From Streptomyces sp. WAC 04229 (GTDB lineage Bacteria; Actinomycetota; Actinomycetes; Streptomycetales; Streptomycetaceae), in contig NZ_QHJH01000075.1 of assembly GCF_003947455.1 (NCBI RefSeq), positions 1 to 32,343 of the forward strand: 32,343 nucleotides of DNA. Reading direction: 5' to 3'. Below are positions 20,391 through 27,385 of this stretch, in pieces. The notes below the pieces were generated by a model, which was not told where the DNA came from, did not search any database, and saw nothing but the letters and a program-made list of their open reading frames with translations. The stretch's first letter is position 1. Each line of letters starts with the position of its first letter. The position numbers were made by a program, and so were the translations under genes.

Positions 20391-21794
20391 CTACGCCGCC
20401 CGCGCCGACACCACCGACTCCGCCGAGTGCATCGGACGCCCCGCGCCCAGGTCCCGCAGGATGGCCCCCGAGGCGCGGTGGCCCGAGTGGAGGGCGCCCT
20501 GGACGGTGCTGGTGTCGCGGTGGTCGCCGCAGACGTAGAGGCCGGCCAGGAGCCGCACGGGGCGGCGTGGGTCGTGCGGGGGGCGCATCGCGGGGACCGC
20601 CTCCGGCGTGTGGTGCACGGCGAGGGTCTCCCAGCGGGCGGTGGAGGTGCCGTAGAGGCGGGACAGGTGGATGCGGACGGCCGTTTCCACGTCGGACGGG
20701 GGCGGGCCGAGGACCGTCGAGGAGACCAGGGCGCGACCGGCCGGTGCCCGGGACGGGTCCACGTGGCTGACCACCGCCGTGTGGGCGACCGGGCCGCCCC
20801 GGTCGGCGTCGAGCAGCAGACTCGTACCGGTTGTCGGGGGTTCGTCGGTCGTGTGGTGCACCACCGTCACGGGATGGAAGTCCGGCACCCGCAGTCCCGG
20901 CAGCAGCGCGGCCGCCGCGCGGGCGTCCGTCGCCACCAGGACGGCACGGCAGCGGATGACCCCGTGTTCCGCGGTGGTCACGGCGTTGGTGGCGACCGAG
21001 GTGACCCGGACGCCGGTGTGCACGGTGCCCGGCGGCAGTGAGCGGGCCAGATGCTCGGGCAGGGCCTCGGCGCCGCCCTCGGGCAGGGCCAGCCGTCCGG
21101 CGGCGAAGGCGCGCAGCGCGAGGTCCGCGCACCGGCTGGAGGTCGTGAGGTCCGGGTCGCACAGCAGGGCGGCGAGCAGGGGGCGCAGGAAACCGTCCAC
21201 CGTCCGTGCGGGCACTCCGCGCGCGGCCAGGGCCCTGGCCGCGGGCAGCTCCGGGCGGGCCAGCAGCCGTTCCACCGGGGTGCTCGCGAGCCGCGACAGC
21301 GCGGCGCCCAGCCGGGCCTGGTCGACGGCGGTCCCGAGCGGCGCGCCGGCCCGGACGCGGGGCGTGGGCGCGGGCCTGCCGTAGCCCCTGGGAGCGCCGA
21401 CCGTGCGCCGGGGCGCGGGGATCGCCCGAGGGGCGCTCGCGAGGGCGCGCACCGCGTGAAGTGCGCCCCTTGCGCCCCGTACACCCGCCGGGGTGCCCGC
21501 GCGGTGGTGCCGGCCCTCGCTGTGCAGCAGGACCCCGGGGGCGAAGGGCAGCAGCGCGAGGCCGTCGAGCCCGGGGGTGCGGCGCAGTTCGGGATACGCC
21601 GTGGGCAGCAGCTGTCCGATTCTGTCGAGCCGGAATCCGTCGACCTTCTCGGTCGCCTGCCTGCCGCCCACCGCATGGGCGGCCTCCAGGACCGTGGTCG
21701 TCACTCCTGCGCTGGTCAGCCGATGCGCCGCGGCGAGTCCGGCGATCCCGGCCCCCACGACGACGACGTCCGCCTGGTACGCGGGCTCAAGCAC
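20391..21794 (-). CDS. FAD-dependent oxidoreductase (amine/protoporphyrinogen oxidase-like)
   Basis: This 467-aa flavoprotein has the Rossmann dinucleotide fold VVVVGAGIAGLAAAHRL near residue 9 and the second FAD contact VLEAAHAVGGRQATE. Near the C-terminus is the flavin-site motif YVCGDHRDTSTVQGALHSG. The middle is less conserved and rich in Arg, Pro and Ala. It belongs to the NAD(P)/FAD-dependent amine oxidase, phytoene desaturase and protoporphyrinogen oxidase superfamily. The substrate cannot be read from the sequence, and no heme or carotenoid genes adjoin it. It lies downstream of the TIGR01777 epimerase gene on the same strand after 173 bp, so a common transcript is possible. Confidence 0.88.
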   Translation of the reverse strand: MLEPAYQADVVVVGAGIAGLAAAHRLTSAGVTTTVLEAAHAVGGRQATEKVDGFRLDRIGQLLPTAYPELRRTPGLDGLALLPFAPGVLLHSEGRHHRAGTPAGVRGARGALHAVRALASAPRAIPAPRRTVGAPRGYGRPAPTPRVRAGAPLGTAVDQARLGAALSRLASTPVERLLARPELPAARALAARGVPARTVDGFLRPLLAALLCDPDLTTSSRCADLALRAFAAGRLALPEGGAEALPEHLARSLPPGTVHTGVRVTSVATNAVTTAEHGVIRCRAVLVATDARAAAALLPGLRVPDFHPVTVVHHTTDEPPTTGTSLLLDADRGGPVAHTAVVSHVDPSRAPAGRALVSSTVLGPPPSDVETAVRIHLSRLYGTSTARWETLAVHHTPEAVPAMRPPHDPRRPVRLLAGLYVCGDHRDTSTVQGALHSGHRASGAILRDLGAGRPMHSAESVVSARAA

Positions 21795-21967
21795 GTGCCC
21801 CTCCTCGAGGTTGCGCGGCCGCTGGAGACGTCATGCCCCCAACTGCCTTGAGGGATACCCGAGTTCGAGACGAGGTTAGGTCCAGAAATCGTCAAGAGGA
21901 GTCGCGCAGGGACAGGGCACGGTCGCACGGCGGTCGCATAGCGGCGCGGAGTGGTCACGTCCGCACC

Positions 21968-22870
21968 TCACAGTGCCGCCCGGATCGCCCCGTCGATCTC
22001 CGGGAACGCGAACCGGAACCCCGATTCCTGAAGGCGGCCCGGCAGGACCCGGGCGCTGCCCAGGACGTCGCCGGCCATCTCGCCGAGCGCCGCGCGCAGC
22101 ACCGGCGCGGGCACCGGGAAGGGCGTCGGACGGTGCAGCACCCGGCCCATGGCCACGGTGATCTCACGGTTCGTCAGCGGCTGCGGGGCCGTCAGGTTGA
22201 ACGGTCCCGACAGGTCCTCGTGGTCCAGCAGGTGCCGGATCGCCGCCACCTCGTCGTGCAGCGCCACGAACGACCAGTACTGGGACCCGTCGCCCAGCCG
22301 TCCGCCGAGCCCGGCCTTGAACAGCGGGAAGAGCCGCCCCCAGGCCCCGCCGCCGCTCGAGACGACCAGCCCCGTCCGGGTGAAGACGGTCCGCACGCCC
22401 GCCTCCTGGGCGGGCGCCGCCGCGGCCTCCCACTCCACACACAGGGCCGGCAGGAAACCCTCACCGGCGGGAGCGCTCTCGTCCACCGCCCGGTCGCCGG
22501 TCTCCCCGTAGTAGCCGATCGCGCTGCCGTTCACGAAGACCCGCGGCGGCCGTTCCATCCGCGCGACGGCCTCCGCGAGCGCCGTCGTGCCGTGTACGCG
22601 GCTGCTGCGGATGCGTGTCTTGTACGCGTCGGTCCAGCGGCAGTCGCCCACCCCGGCGCCGGCCAGGTTGACCACGGCGTCGCAGCCCGCGAGCCCGGCC
22701 GCGTCCACCCGCCCGTTCTCCGGGTCCCAGCGGACCTCGTCCGCGCCGCGGGGCGTACGGCGTACCAGCCGCACCACCTCGTGTCCGTCCGCGGTCAGGG
22801 ACCGCACCAGGGCGCTGCCGATGAGACCGGACGCGCCGGCCACCACGATGCGGGAACGTTCCAAGTCCAT
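21968..22870 (-). CDS. TIGR01777 family NAD(P)-binding epimerase-like protein
   Basis: This 300-residue extended SDR protein, of the same family as E. coli YfcH, has the NAD(P) motif GASGLIG near residue 12 and VVNLAGAG near 75. The active-site region NGSAIGYYGETGDRAVDE follows, with the Tyr present but without the classic YxxxK spacing. Later come TRTGLVVSSGGG and the closing NLTAPQPLTNREIT and DVLGSARVLP segments, typical of the C-terminal DUF1731 part. The reaction is unknown. The ATG at 22870 has GCAGGA 8 nt upstream; the longer frame overlaps the divergent GNAT gene and is rejected. Confidence 0.9.
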   Translation of the reverse strand: MDLERSRIVVAGASGLIGSALVRSLTADGHEVVRLVRRTPRGADEVRWDPENGRVDAAGLAGCDAVVNLAGAGVGDCRWTDAYKTRIRSSRVHGTTALAEAVARMERPPRVFVNGSAIGYYGETGDRAVDESAPAGEGFLPALCVEWEAAAAPAQEAGVRTVFTRTGLVVSSGGGAWGRLFPLFKAGLGGRLGDGSQYWSFVALHDEVAAIRHLLDHEDLSGPFNLTAPQPLTNREITVAMGRVLHRPTPFPVPAPVLRAALGEMAGDVLGSARVLPGRLQESGFRFAFPEIDGAIRAAL

Positions 22871-22942
22871 GCGCCCATCCTGCCGGGTGGGCCGGGAAAA
22901 TCGGCGGACCGGTGCCCGCTTCCGCGTCGTACAGTGACCGTC

Positions 22943-23458
22943 ATGCCAGCTCCGCACATACGTCCCGCCAGGTCCGACGACGAGGAGCCGCTGCGCCGGC
23001 TCGACCGCGACACCTGGTCGCTCCTGCACGCCGTCTCACCCCCGCCGGGACCGGACGACCCCTTCTTCCGGCCGCACTCGGGCCCCGGCGACCACCTCGT
23101 CGCCGAAGTCGACGGCTCCGTCGTCGGCTACGTCCGCCTCGGCTTCCCCACGGAACTGGCCGCCAACGCCCACGTACGCCAGATCCGCGGTCTCGCCGTC
23201 GCCGACACGGCCCGCGGGTGCGGCGTCGGCCGCGCGCTGGTCCGCGCCGCCGTCGAGGAGGCCCGCCGCCTCGGCGCCCGCCGCATCACCCTGCGCGTCC
23301 TCGGCCACAACACGGCCGCCCGGAAGCTCTACGAGTCCGAGGGCTTCGTCGTCGAGGGCGTGCAGCCCGAGGAGTTCTACCTCGGCGGCGCCTACGTCGA
23401 CGACGTGACGATGGGCCGGTTCCTGACCGAGCGGGAGCCGTCGCCGGTCACGTCGTGA
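22943..23458 (+). CDS. GNAT family N-acetyltransferase
   Basis: This 171-residue protein has the GNAT fold. An N-terminal strand and helix (HIRPARSDDEEPLRRLD) lead to the acetyl-CoA pyrophosphate loop IRGLAVADTARGCGVGRALV (RGCGVG signature) and a following helix. It ends with LRVLGHNTAARKLYESEGFV, the usual motif B Asn/Tyr segment. The substrate is unknown; the nearest relatives in pattern are small-molecule or RimI-like acetyltransferases. It is divergent from the epimerase gene with a 72-bp gap. A TACAGT hexamer 7 nt before the ATG suggests a very short leader. Its last 11 bp overlap the 3' end of the convergent MarP-like gene. Confidence 0.9.
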   Translation: MPAPHIRPARSDDEEPLRRLDRDTWSLLHAVSPPPGPDDPFFRPHSGPGDHLVAEVDGSVVGYVRLGFPTELAANAHVRQIRGLAVADTARGCGVGRALVRAAVEEARRLGARRITLRVLGHNTAARKLYESEGFVVEGVQPEEFYLGGAYVDDVTMGRFLTEREPSPVTS

Positions 23459-24632
23459 CCGGTTCGCCCGTGTCCACCGCCTCCGTCGCGTCCGCGGCAC
23501 GCTCCGCGTCGGCGGCCACCTCGGCCGCCGTCAGCACGTAGCCGGTCCCCGCGTCGGAGGTGGAGCGGGCGAACACCACGCCGTACACCCGGCCGTCGGT
23601 GGTCAGCAGCGGTCCGCCCGAGTTGCCGGGGCGGACCGTGGAGCGGATCGAGTAGATCTCCCGGGTGACGTTCGCGTCGCTGTAGATGTTCTGCCCGGTC
23701 GCCCGCGTCCGGTTCGCCACCGTCGCCGCCCGCAGGTCCAGGTCGCCGTCCTGCGGATAGCCCGCCACCACCGCGGGGTCCCCGCGCTCCGCGTCGTCGT
23801 CGAACCGCAGGACGGGCGCCGACAGGTCCGGGACGTACAGCACGGCCACGTCCTTGCCCGGGTCGAACAGCACCACGCGTGCCTCGTACGCCGGGCCCAC
23901 CCCGCCGATCCGCACGGTCGGGTCGTCGATGCCCGCCACCACGTGGGCGTTGGTCATCACCCGCTCCGGCGCGAAGACGAAGCCGCTGCCCTCCCGGCCC
24001 TGGGTGCCCGTGACGCCCTCCACCTTCACCGTGCTGCGCTGGGCCGCCCGGGTCGCGGCCGCCGTCACGCTGTCCCCGGAGGGCTCGGCGACCTGCGCCG
24101 TCGCCTCGTTCTCGAACGGGTTGAAGACCTGCGGGAACCCGGCCTCGGTCAGCGCGGACGTCGCCCCCGAGAACCACGCGGGCGTGGTGTCCGGCATCGC
24201 CCGCTGCACGGCGCCCAGCAGCGTCGAGTCCCGGATCGCCGAGGTGAGCAGCGAGGACGAGGACGCCGCGAGCACGCTGGCCGCCACCCACGCCACGATC
24301 AGCGCCGCCACCGCGTTCGCCGCCGCTCCGCCGATCCCGTCGGCCACCCTGAGCGGGCCGGCGTCCAGTTCCCGGCGCAGCCGCAGCGCCAGCCGCCCCG
24401 CGAGCTCGTGCACCACGATCGCCGGCAGCAGCACCGTGACCACCGCGAGCACCGTCGTCGACGTCGAGCCCGGCGTCACGAGATCCGTGACCCAGGGCAG
24501 GATCCACACGCCGAGCGCCGCACCGCCCACGAAACCGGCCAGCGAGACACAGCCGGCCACCAGGCCGCGCCGGTATCCGGACGCGGCGTAGGCCAGCACC
24601 ACCAGCACCAGCAGAACGTCGAGCAGGTCCAC
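23448..24632 (-). CDS. MarP-like membrane serine protease
   Basis: This 394-residue protein has four N-terminal membrane helices in a CvpA-like arrangement (about 4-22, 28-47, 58-76, 104-122). A linker leads to an extracytoplasmic trypsin-like domain. The catalytic triad is intact: His230 (MTNAHVV), Asp261 (GKDVAVL) and Ser338 (RPGNSGGPLL). This matches MarP of mycobacteria, a periplasmic protease needed for acid resistance that acts on a peptidoglycan hydrolase. The next gene is a peptidoglycan amidase, which fits cell-wall work. The GTG start is preceded by GGAAAGGCGG. The C-terminal 25 residues after the domain are acidic and probably disordered. Confidence 0.92.
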   Translation of the reverse strand: MDLLDVLLVLVVLAYAASGYRRGLVAGCVSLAGFVGGAALGVWILPWVTDLVTPGSTSTTVLAVVTVLLPAIVVHELAGRLALRLRRELDAGPLRVADGIGGAAANAVAALIVAWVAASVLAASSSSLLTSAIRDSTLLGAVQRAMPDTTPAWFSGATSALTEAGFPQVFNPFENEATAQVAEPSGDSVTAAATRAAQRSTVKVEGVTGTQGREGSGFVFAPERVMTNAHVVAGIDDPTVRIGGVGPAYEARVVLFDPGKDVAVLYVPDLSAPVLRFDDDAERGDPAVVAGYPQDGDLDLRAATVANRTRATGQNIYSDANVTREIYSIRSTVRPGNSGGPLLTTDGRVYGVVFARSTSDAGTGYVLTAAEVAADAERAADATEAVDTGEPVTT

Positions 24633-24841
24633 GCGAGCCGCCTTTCCACCACCGGACCCCGGGAACCCTCAGTACGTGCCGTACGGCCCCGATGATCAGA
24701 CTCTGCCGCGCGACCGACCGGAAACGGTCACCCGGGCGAGCATGTGCGATCAACCGGAAAACGTCGTGGACCGGGACGATGGTTCCACCAGGTGGCACAG
24801 CACACATCGCGGGCGGACCCGATCCGCCGGACAGTGGGACC

Positions 24842-25678
24842 ATGCGTCCCCTCCGACCGCGCGGGGCCCGGGAGCGGCGTGCCGTTCCCGCACCGGGTGC
24901 CGCCCGCGCCTCCACCCCCGGTGCGGCCGGGATGCCGCGCGCGCTGCGGGCCGTGCTCGGCGCGCTGCCCGGCCTGGCCGCCGTCGCCGCGCTGTTCCTC
25001 TGCGCCAACGGGGTCGAACAGGCGGCGACCACGCGGGCCAGTCCGGTCGCCGCCGACCGGCACTCCGCGCCCCGGCCGGCCATCGTGCCCCGGTCTCAAT
25101 GGCTGGGCGGGGCCGCCCGCGACCAGCCCGCCCCGCGGTACGACGACAAGATCCTCGCCGTCTTCGTCCACCACACGGACACGCCGAACGGCTACGACTG
25201 CGCCGACGTACCGGCCATCCTGCGCGGCGTGTACATGGGCCAGACCGGCGCCCGGGACTGGGACGACATCGGCTACAACTTCATCGTCGACCGCTGCGGC
25301 ACCGTCTACGAGGGCCGCGCCGGCGGCGCCGACCGCCCCGTCACCGGCGCGCACACCCAGGGCTTCAACCACCGCACCACCGGCATCGCCGCCCTCGGCA
25401 CCTTCACCGCGGGCGTGCCCGTGCCGGACGCGCTGACCGACGCGATCGCCGCCGTGGCCGCCTGGAAGCTCGGCGAGACCGACACCGATCCGCGCGCGAA
25501 GGTCGCCCTGGTCTCCAGCAACGGGCTCAGCCGCTACGCCGCGGGCGCCACGGCGACCCTGCCCGCCGTCGCGGGCCACGACGACGGCTACCAGACCAGC
25601 TGCCCGGGCGCCGCCCTCTCGGACCGCCTCCCGGAGATCCGCCGGACGGCGGCCCGTCTCCAGGGCCGCACGGCCTGA
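24842..25678 (+). CDS. N-acetylmuramoyl-L-alanine amidase, PGRP type
   Basis: This 278-residue exported zinc amidase cleaves the bond between MurNAc and the stem peptide. A signal or anchor helix (LGALPGLAAVAALFLCANGV, about 40-60) leads to an amidase_2/PGRP domain. The domain has PRSQWLGG, the zinc ligand in FVHHTDT (H110), the catalytic Tyr in DIGYNFIVD (Y145) and the last ligands in GHDDGYQTSCPG (H246, C254). The family-typical YEGRAGG and TTGIAALGTF segments are present. I start at the ATG at 24842, close to a GGGA; the open frame from 24692 lacks support. It is divergent from the MarP-like protease gene, whose mycobacterial relative activates a wall hydrolase, so this amidase is a natural candidate partner (inference). 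Confidence 0.92.
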   Translation: MRPLRPRGARERRAVPAPGAARASTPGAAGMPRALRAVLGALPGLAAVAALFLCANGVEQAATTRASPVAADRHSAPRPAIVPRSQWLGGAARDQPAPRYDDKILAVFVHHTDTPNGYDCADVPAILRGVYMGQTGARDWDDIGYNFIVDRCGTVYEGRAGGADRPVTGAHTQGFNHRTTGIAALGTFTAGVPVPDALTDAIAAVAAWKLGETDTDPRAKVALVSSNGLSRYAAGATATLPAVAGHDDGYQTSCPGAALSDRLPEIRRTAARLQGRTA

Positions 25679-25694
25679 CTCGCGGCCCCACGGG

Positions 25695-25718
25695 CCCGGC
25701 GGAAAGGAAGCCGCCGGG
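25695..25718. terminator. bidirectional terminator
   Basis: CCCGGCGG pairs with CCGCCGGG around an 8-nt loop, between the convergent amidase and DUF4240 genes. Confidence 0.7.
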
Positions 25719-26240
25719 TCACTCCGGGCCGAACCGCTCCCACAGACGGGGCAGGCGTGCGGCGAGGGCCTGGTCGCTCTCCAGGTTGATCGCGGTGCCC
25801 AGGGGCTCCGCGGGGGCGGGGGCGATGCCGAGGTCGGGCGCGACGGTGCCGGTGAGCTGCTCGTAGGCCTCGTCGGCCGCGTAGCCCAGCTCCTCCCCGT
25901 CGCCGTCCAGCTCCTCGTCGAAGTCGTCCAGCAGCTCGGCGAGCGAGTCGGGTTCGTGCACCGCGCCCTCGTAGACCTCCCTGCCCTGGCCGATCAGCCA
26001 GCAGCGGAAGAAGTCGAAGGCGTCGTCGCTGGCACCGCCCAGCAGCACCCACGCCGCGCCCCACAGGTCCCAGGTGCAGGCGCGGTTGTAGCGGGCCTCG
26101 AAGTGGCGGGCGAAGTCGAGCACCAGGTCCGGGTCCATCGTGAGGAGCCGGTCCACCAGCAGGTCGGCCTGGTCCTCGGGATCGCCGTCGGCGCCCTGCC
26201 GGGCGGCGTCGATCAGCTCCCAGAACTCCGTCTCGTCCAT
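25719..26240 (-). CDS. DUF4240 domain-containing protein
   Basis: This 173-residue acidic cytosolic protein starts MDETEFWELIDAAR, the characteristic opening of DUF4240. It continues with WDLWGAAWVLLGGASDDAF and FFRCWLIGQGREVYEGA, also family hallmarks, and ends with an Asp/Glu-rich segment (DDFDEELDGDGEE). Relatives are widespread in Streptomyces, often beside polymorphic toxin or WGR-type genes, but no function is established. A GTG one codon upstream of the ATG is possible; no strong ribosome binding site is visible for either. Confidence 0.88.
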   Translation of the reverse strand: MDETEFWELIDAARQGADGDPEDQADLLVDRLLTMDPDLVLDFARHFEARYNRACTWDLWGAAWVLLGGASDDAFDFFRCWLIGQGREVYEGAVHEPDSLAELLDDFDEELDGDGEELGYAADEAYEQLTGTVAPDLGIAPAPAEPLGTAINLESDQALAARLPRLWERFGPE

Positions 26241-26324
26241 CACGGGTCCAGCATCGGCCCTGCGGGGGTGCCACGCACGTGGAGTGCGGCGGATCGTTAT
26301 GCGGGAATCGCCGCGCGGGATCCG

Positions 26325-27326
26325 TCAGCCGCCGTCCGGCCCCGCACCGGCGTACAGCCCGGCGAGCCGCCGGGCGTCCCGGGCGAACCGCTCCCGCAGC
26401 CCCTCCGGCGCCAGCACCTCCACCTCCGCACCCAGCCCCGTCAGCTGGGTGTGCGCGACCTCCTCCGACTCCACGGGCAGCGTCACCGTCACCCACCCGT
26501 CCGCGTCCGGCCCCTCGGCCGCCGCCAGCGCCTCCCGGGCCGACAGCGCGTCCACCGCGTGCGCCAGCCCGCGCGCCCCCCGCTCCGAGAGCCGGACCAC
26601 GACCCGCGCCCGCAGGATGGACCGCGCGAACTGCTCGGCCCGCTCCGCCCAGAACGCGGGCAGGTCGAAGTCGTCGTCCCGCGTGAAACGCTCCTCGCCC
26701 GGTTCCACCGCCGTGAACCGGTCGATCCGGTACACCCGGTACGGCCCGCCGTCCGCCTCCCGCGCGACCCGCGCGCACAGGTACCAGACGCCCGCCTTCA
26801 GGACGAGCCCGTACGGCTCCAGCTCCCGGACCACCTCGTCCCGCGCACGCCGGTAGCGCGCCGTGATCCGCCGGTCGTCCCAGACCGCGTCCGCGACCGC
26901 CGGCAGCAGCTCGGGCGTGCCGGGCTCCCGGAACCAGTTCGGCGCGTCCAGGTGGAAACGCTGCGCGGCGGTACGGGAGGCGTCCCGCAGCGACGGGAGC
27001 AGCGCCGCCGACACCTTCAGCCGGGCCGCCGACGCCGCGTCCTCCAGGCCCATCTCGCGCAGCGCACCCGGCACCCCCGACAGGAACAGCGCCTCGGCCT
27101 CGCCCCGGGCCAGCCCGGTCAGCCGCGTCCGGTAGCCGCCGATCAGCCGGTAGCCCCCGGCCCGCCCGCGCTCGGCGTACACCGGGACCCCGGCCTCCGA
27201 CAGCGCCTGCGCGTCCCGCGTCACGGTCCGCTCGGAGACCTCCAGCTCCCGGGCCAGCTCGGCGGCGGTCATGGACGGGCGGGACTGGAGGAGCAGCACC
27301 ATCTTGATGAGGCGGGCAGCGCGCAT
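26325..27326 (-). CDS. WYL domain transcriptional regulator (DeoR-like HTH)
   Basis: This 333-residue regulator has an N-terminal helix-turn-helix: MTAAELARELEVSERTVTRD, followed by a wing GRAGGYRLIGG. The central region (about 130-260) carries the WYL domain, with YGLVLKAGVWYLCARV and YRVYRIDRFTAVE. It ends with a WCX-type segment (VTVTLPVESEEVAHTQLTGLG). WYL domains sense nucleic acids or small ligands, and many such regulators control stress or defence genes; the target here is unknown. The start is the ATG at 27326; a GTG two codons upstream is an alternative. It lies downstream of aceE after a strong terminator and probably has its own promoter. Confidence 0.9.
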   Translation of the reverse strand: MRAARLIKMVLLLQSRPSMTAAELARELEVSERTVTRDAQALSEAGVPVYAERGRAGGYRLIGGYRTRLTGLARGEAEALFLSGVPGALREMGLEDAASAARLKVSAALLPSLRDASRTAAQRFHLDAPNWFREPGTPELLPAVADAVWDDRRITARYRRARDEVVRELEPYGLVLKAGVWYLCARVAREADGGPYRVYRIDRFTAVEPGEERFTRDDDFDLPAFWAERAEQFARSILRARVVVRLSERGARGLAHAVDALSAREALAAAEGPDADGWVTVTLPVESEEVAHTQLTGLGAEVEVLAPEGLRERFARDARRLAGLYAGAGPDGG

Positions 27327-27339
27327 CCCCACATCATGC

Positions 27340-27369
27340 AGGAGGCCCCCGCCGCGGCGGGGGCCTCCT
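27340..27369 (-). terminator. terminator after aceE
   Basis: A perfect 30-bp palindrome (15-bp half AGGAGGCCCCCGCCG) lies 16 nt past the aceE stop. It partly overlaps the leader of the WYL regulator gene. Confidence 0.75.
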
Positions 27370-27385
27370 CGGGTCATGCCCGGCC

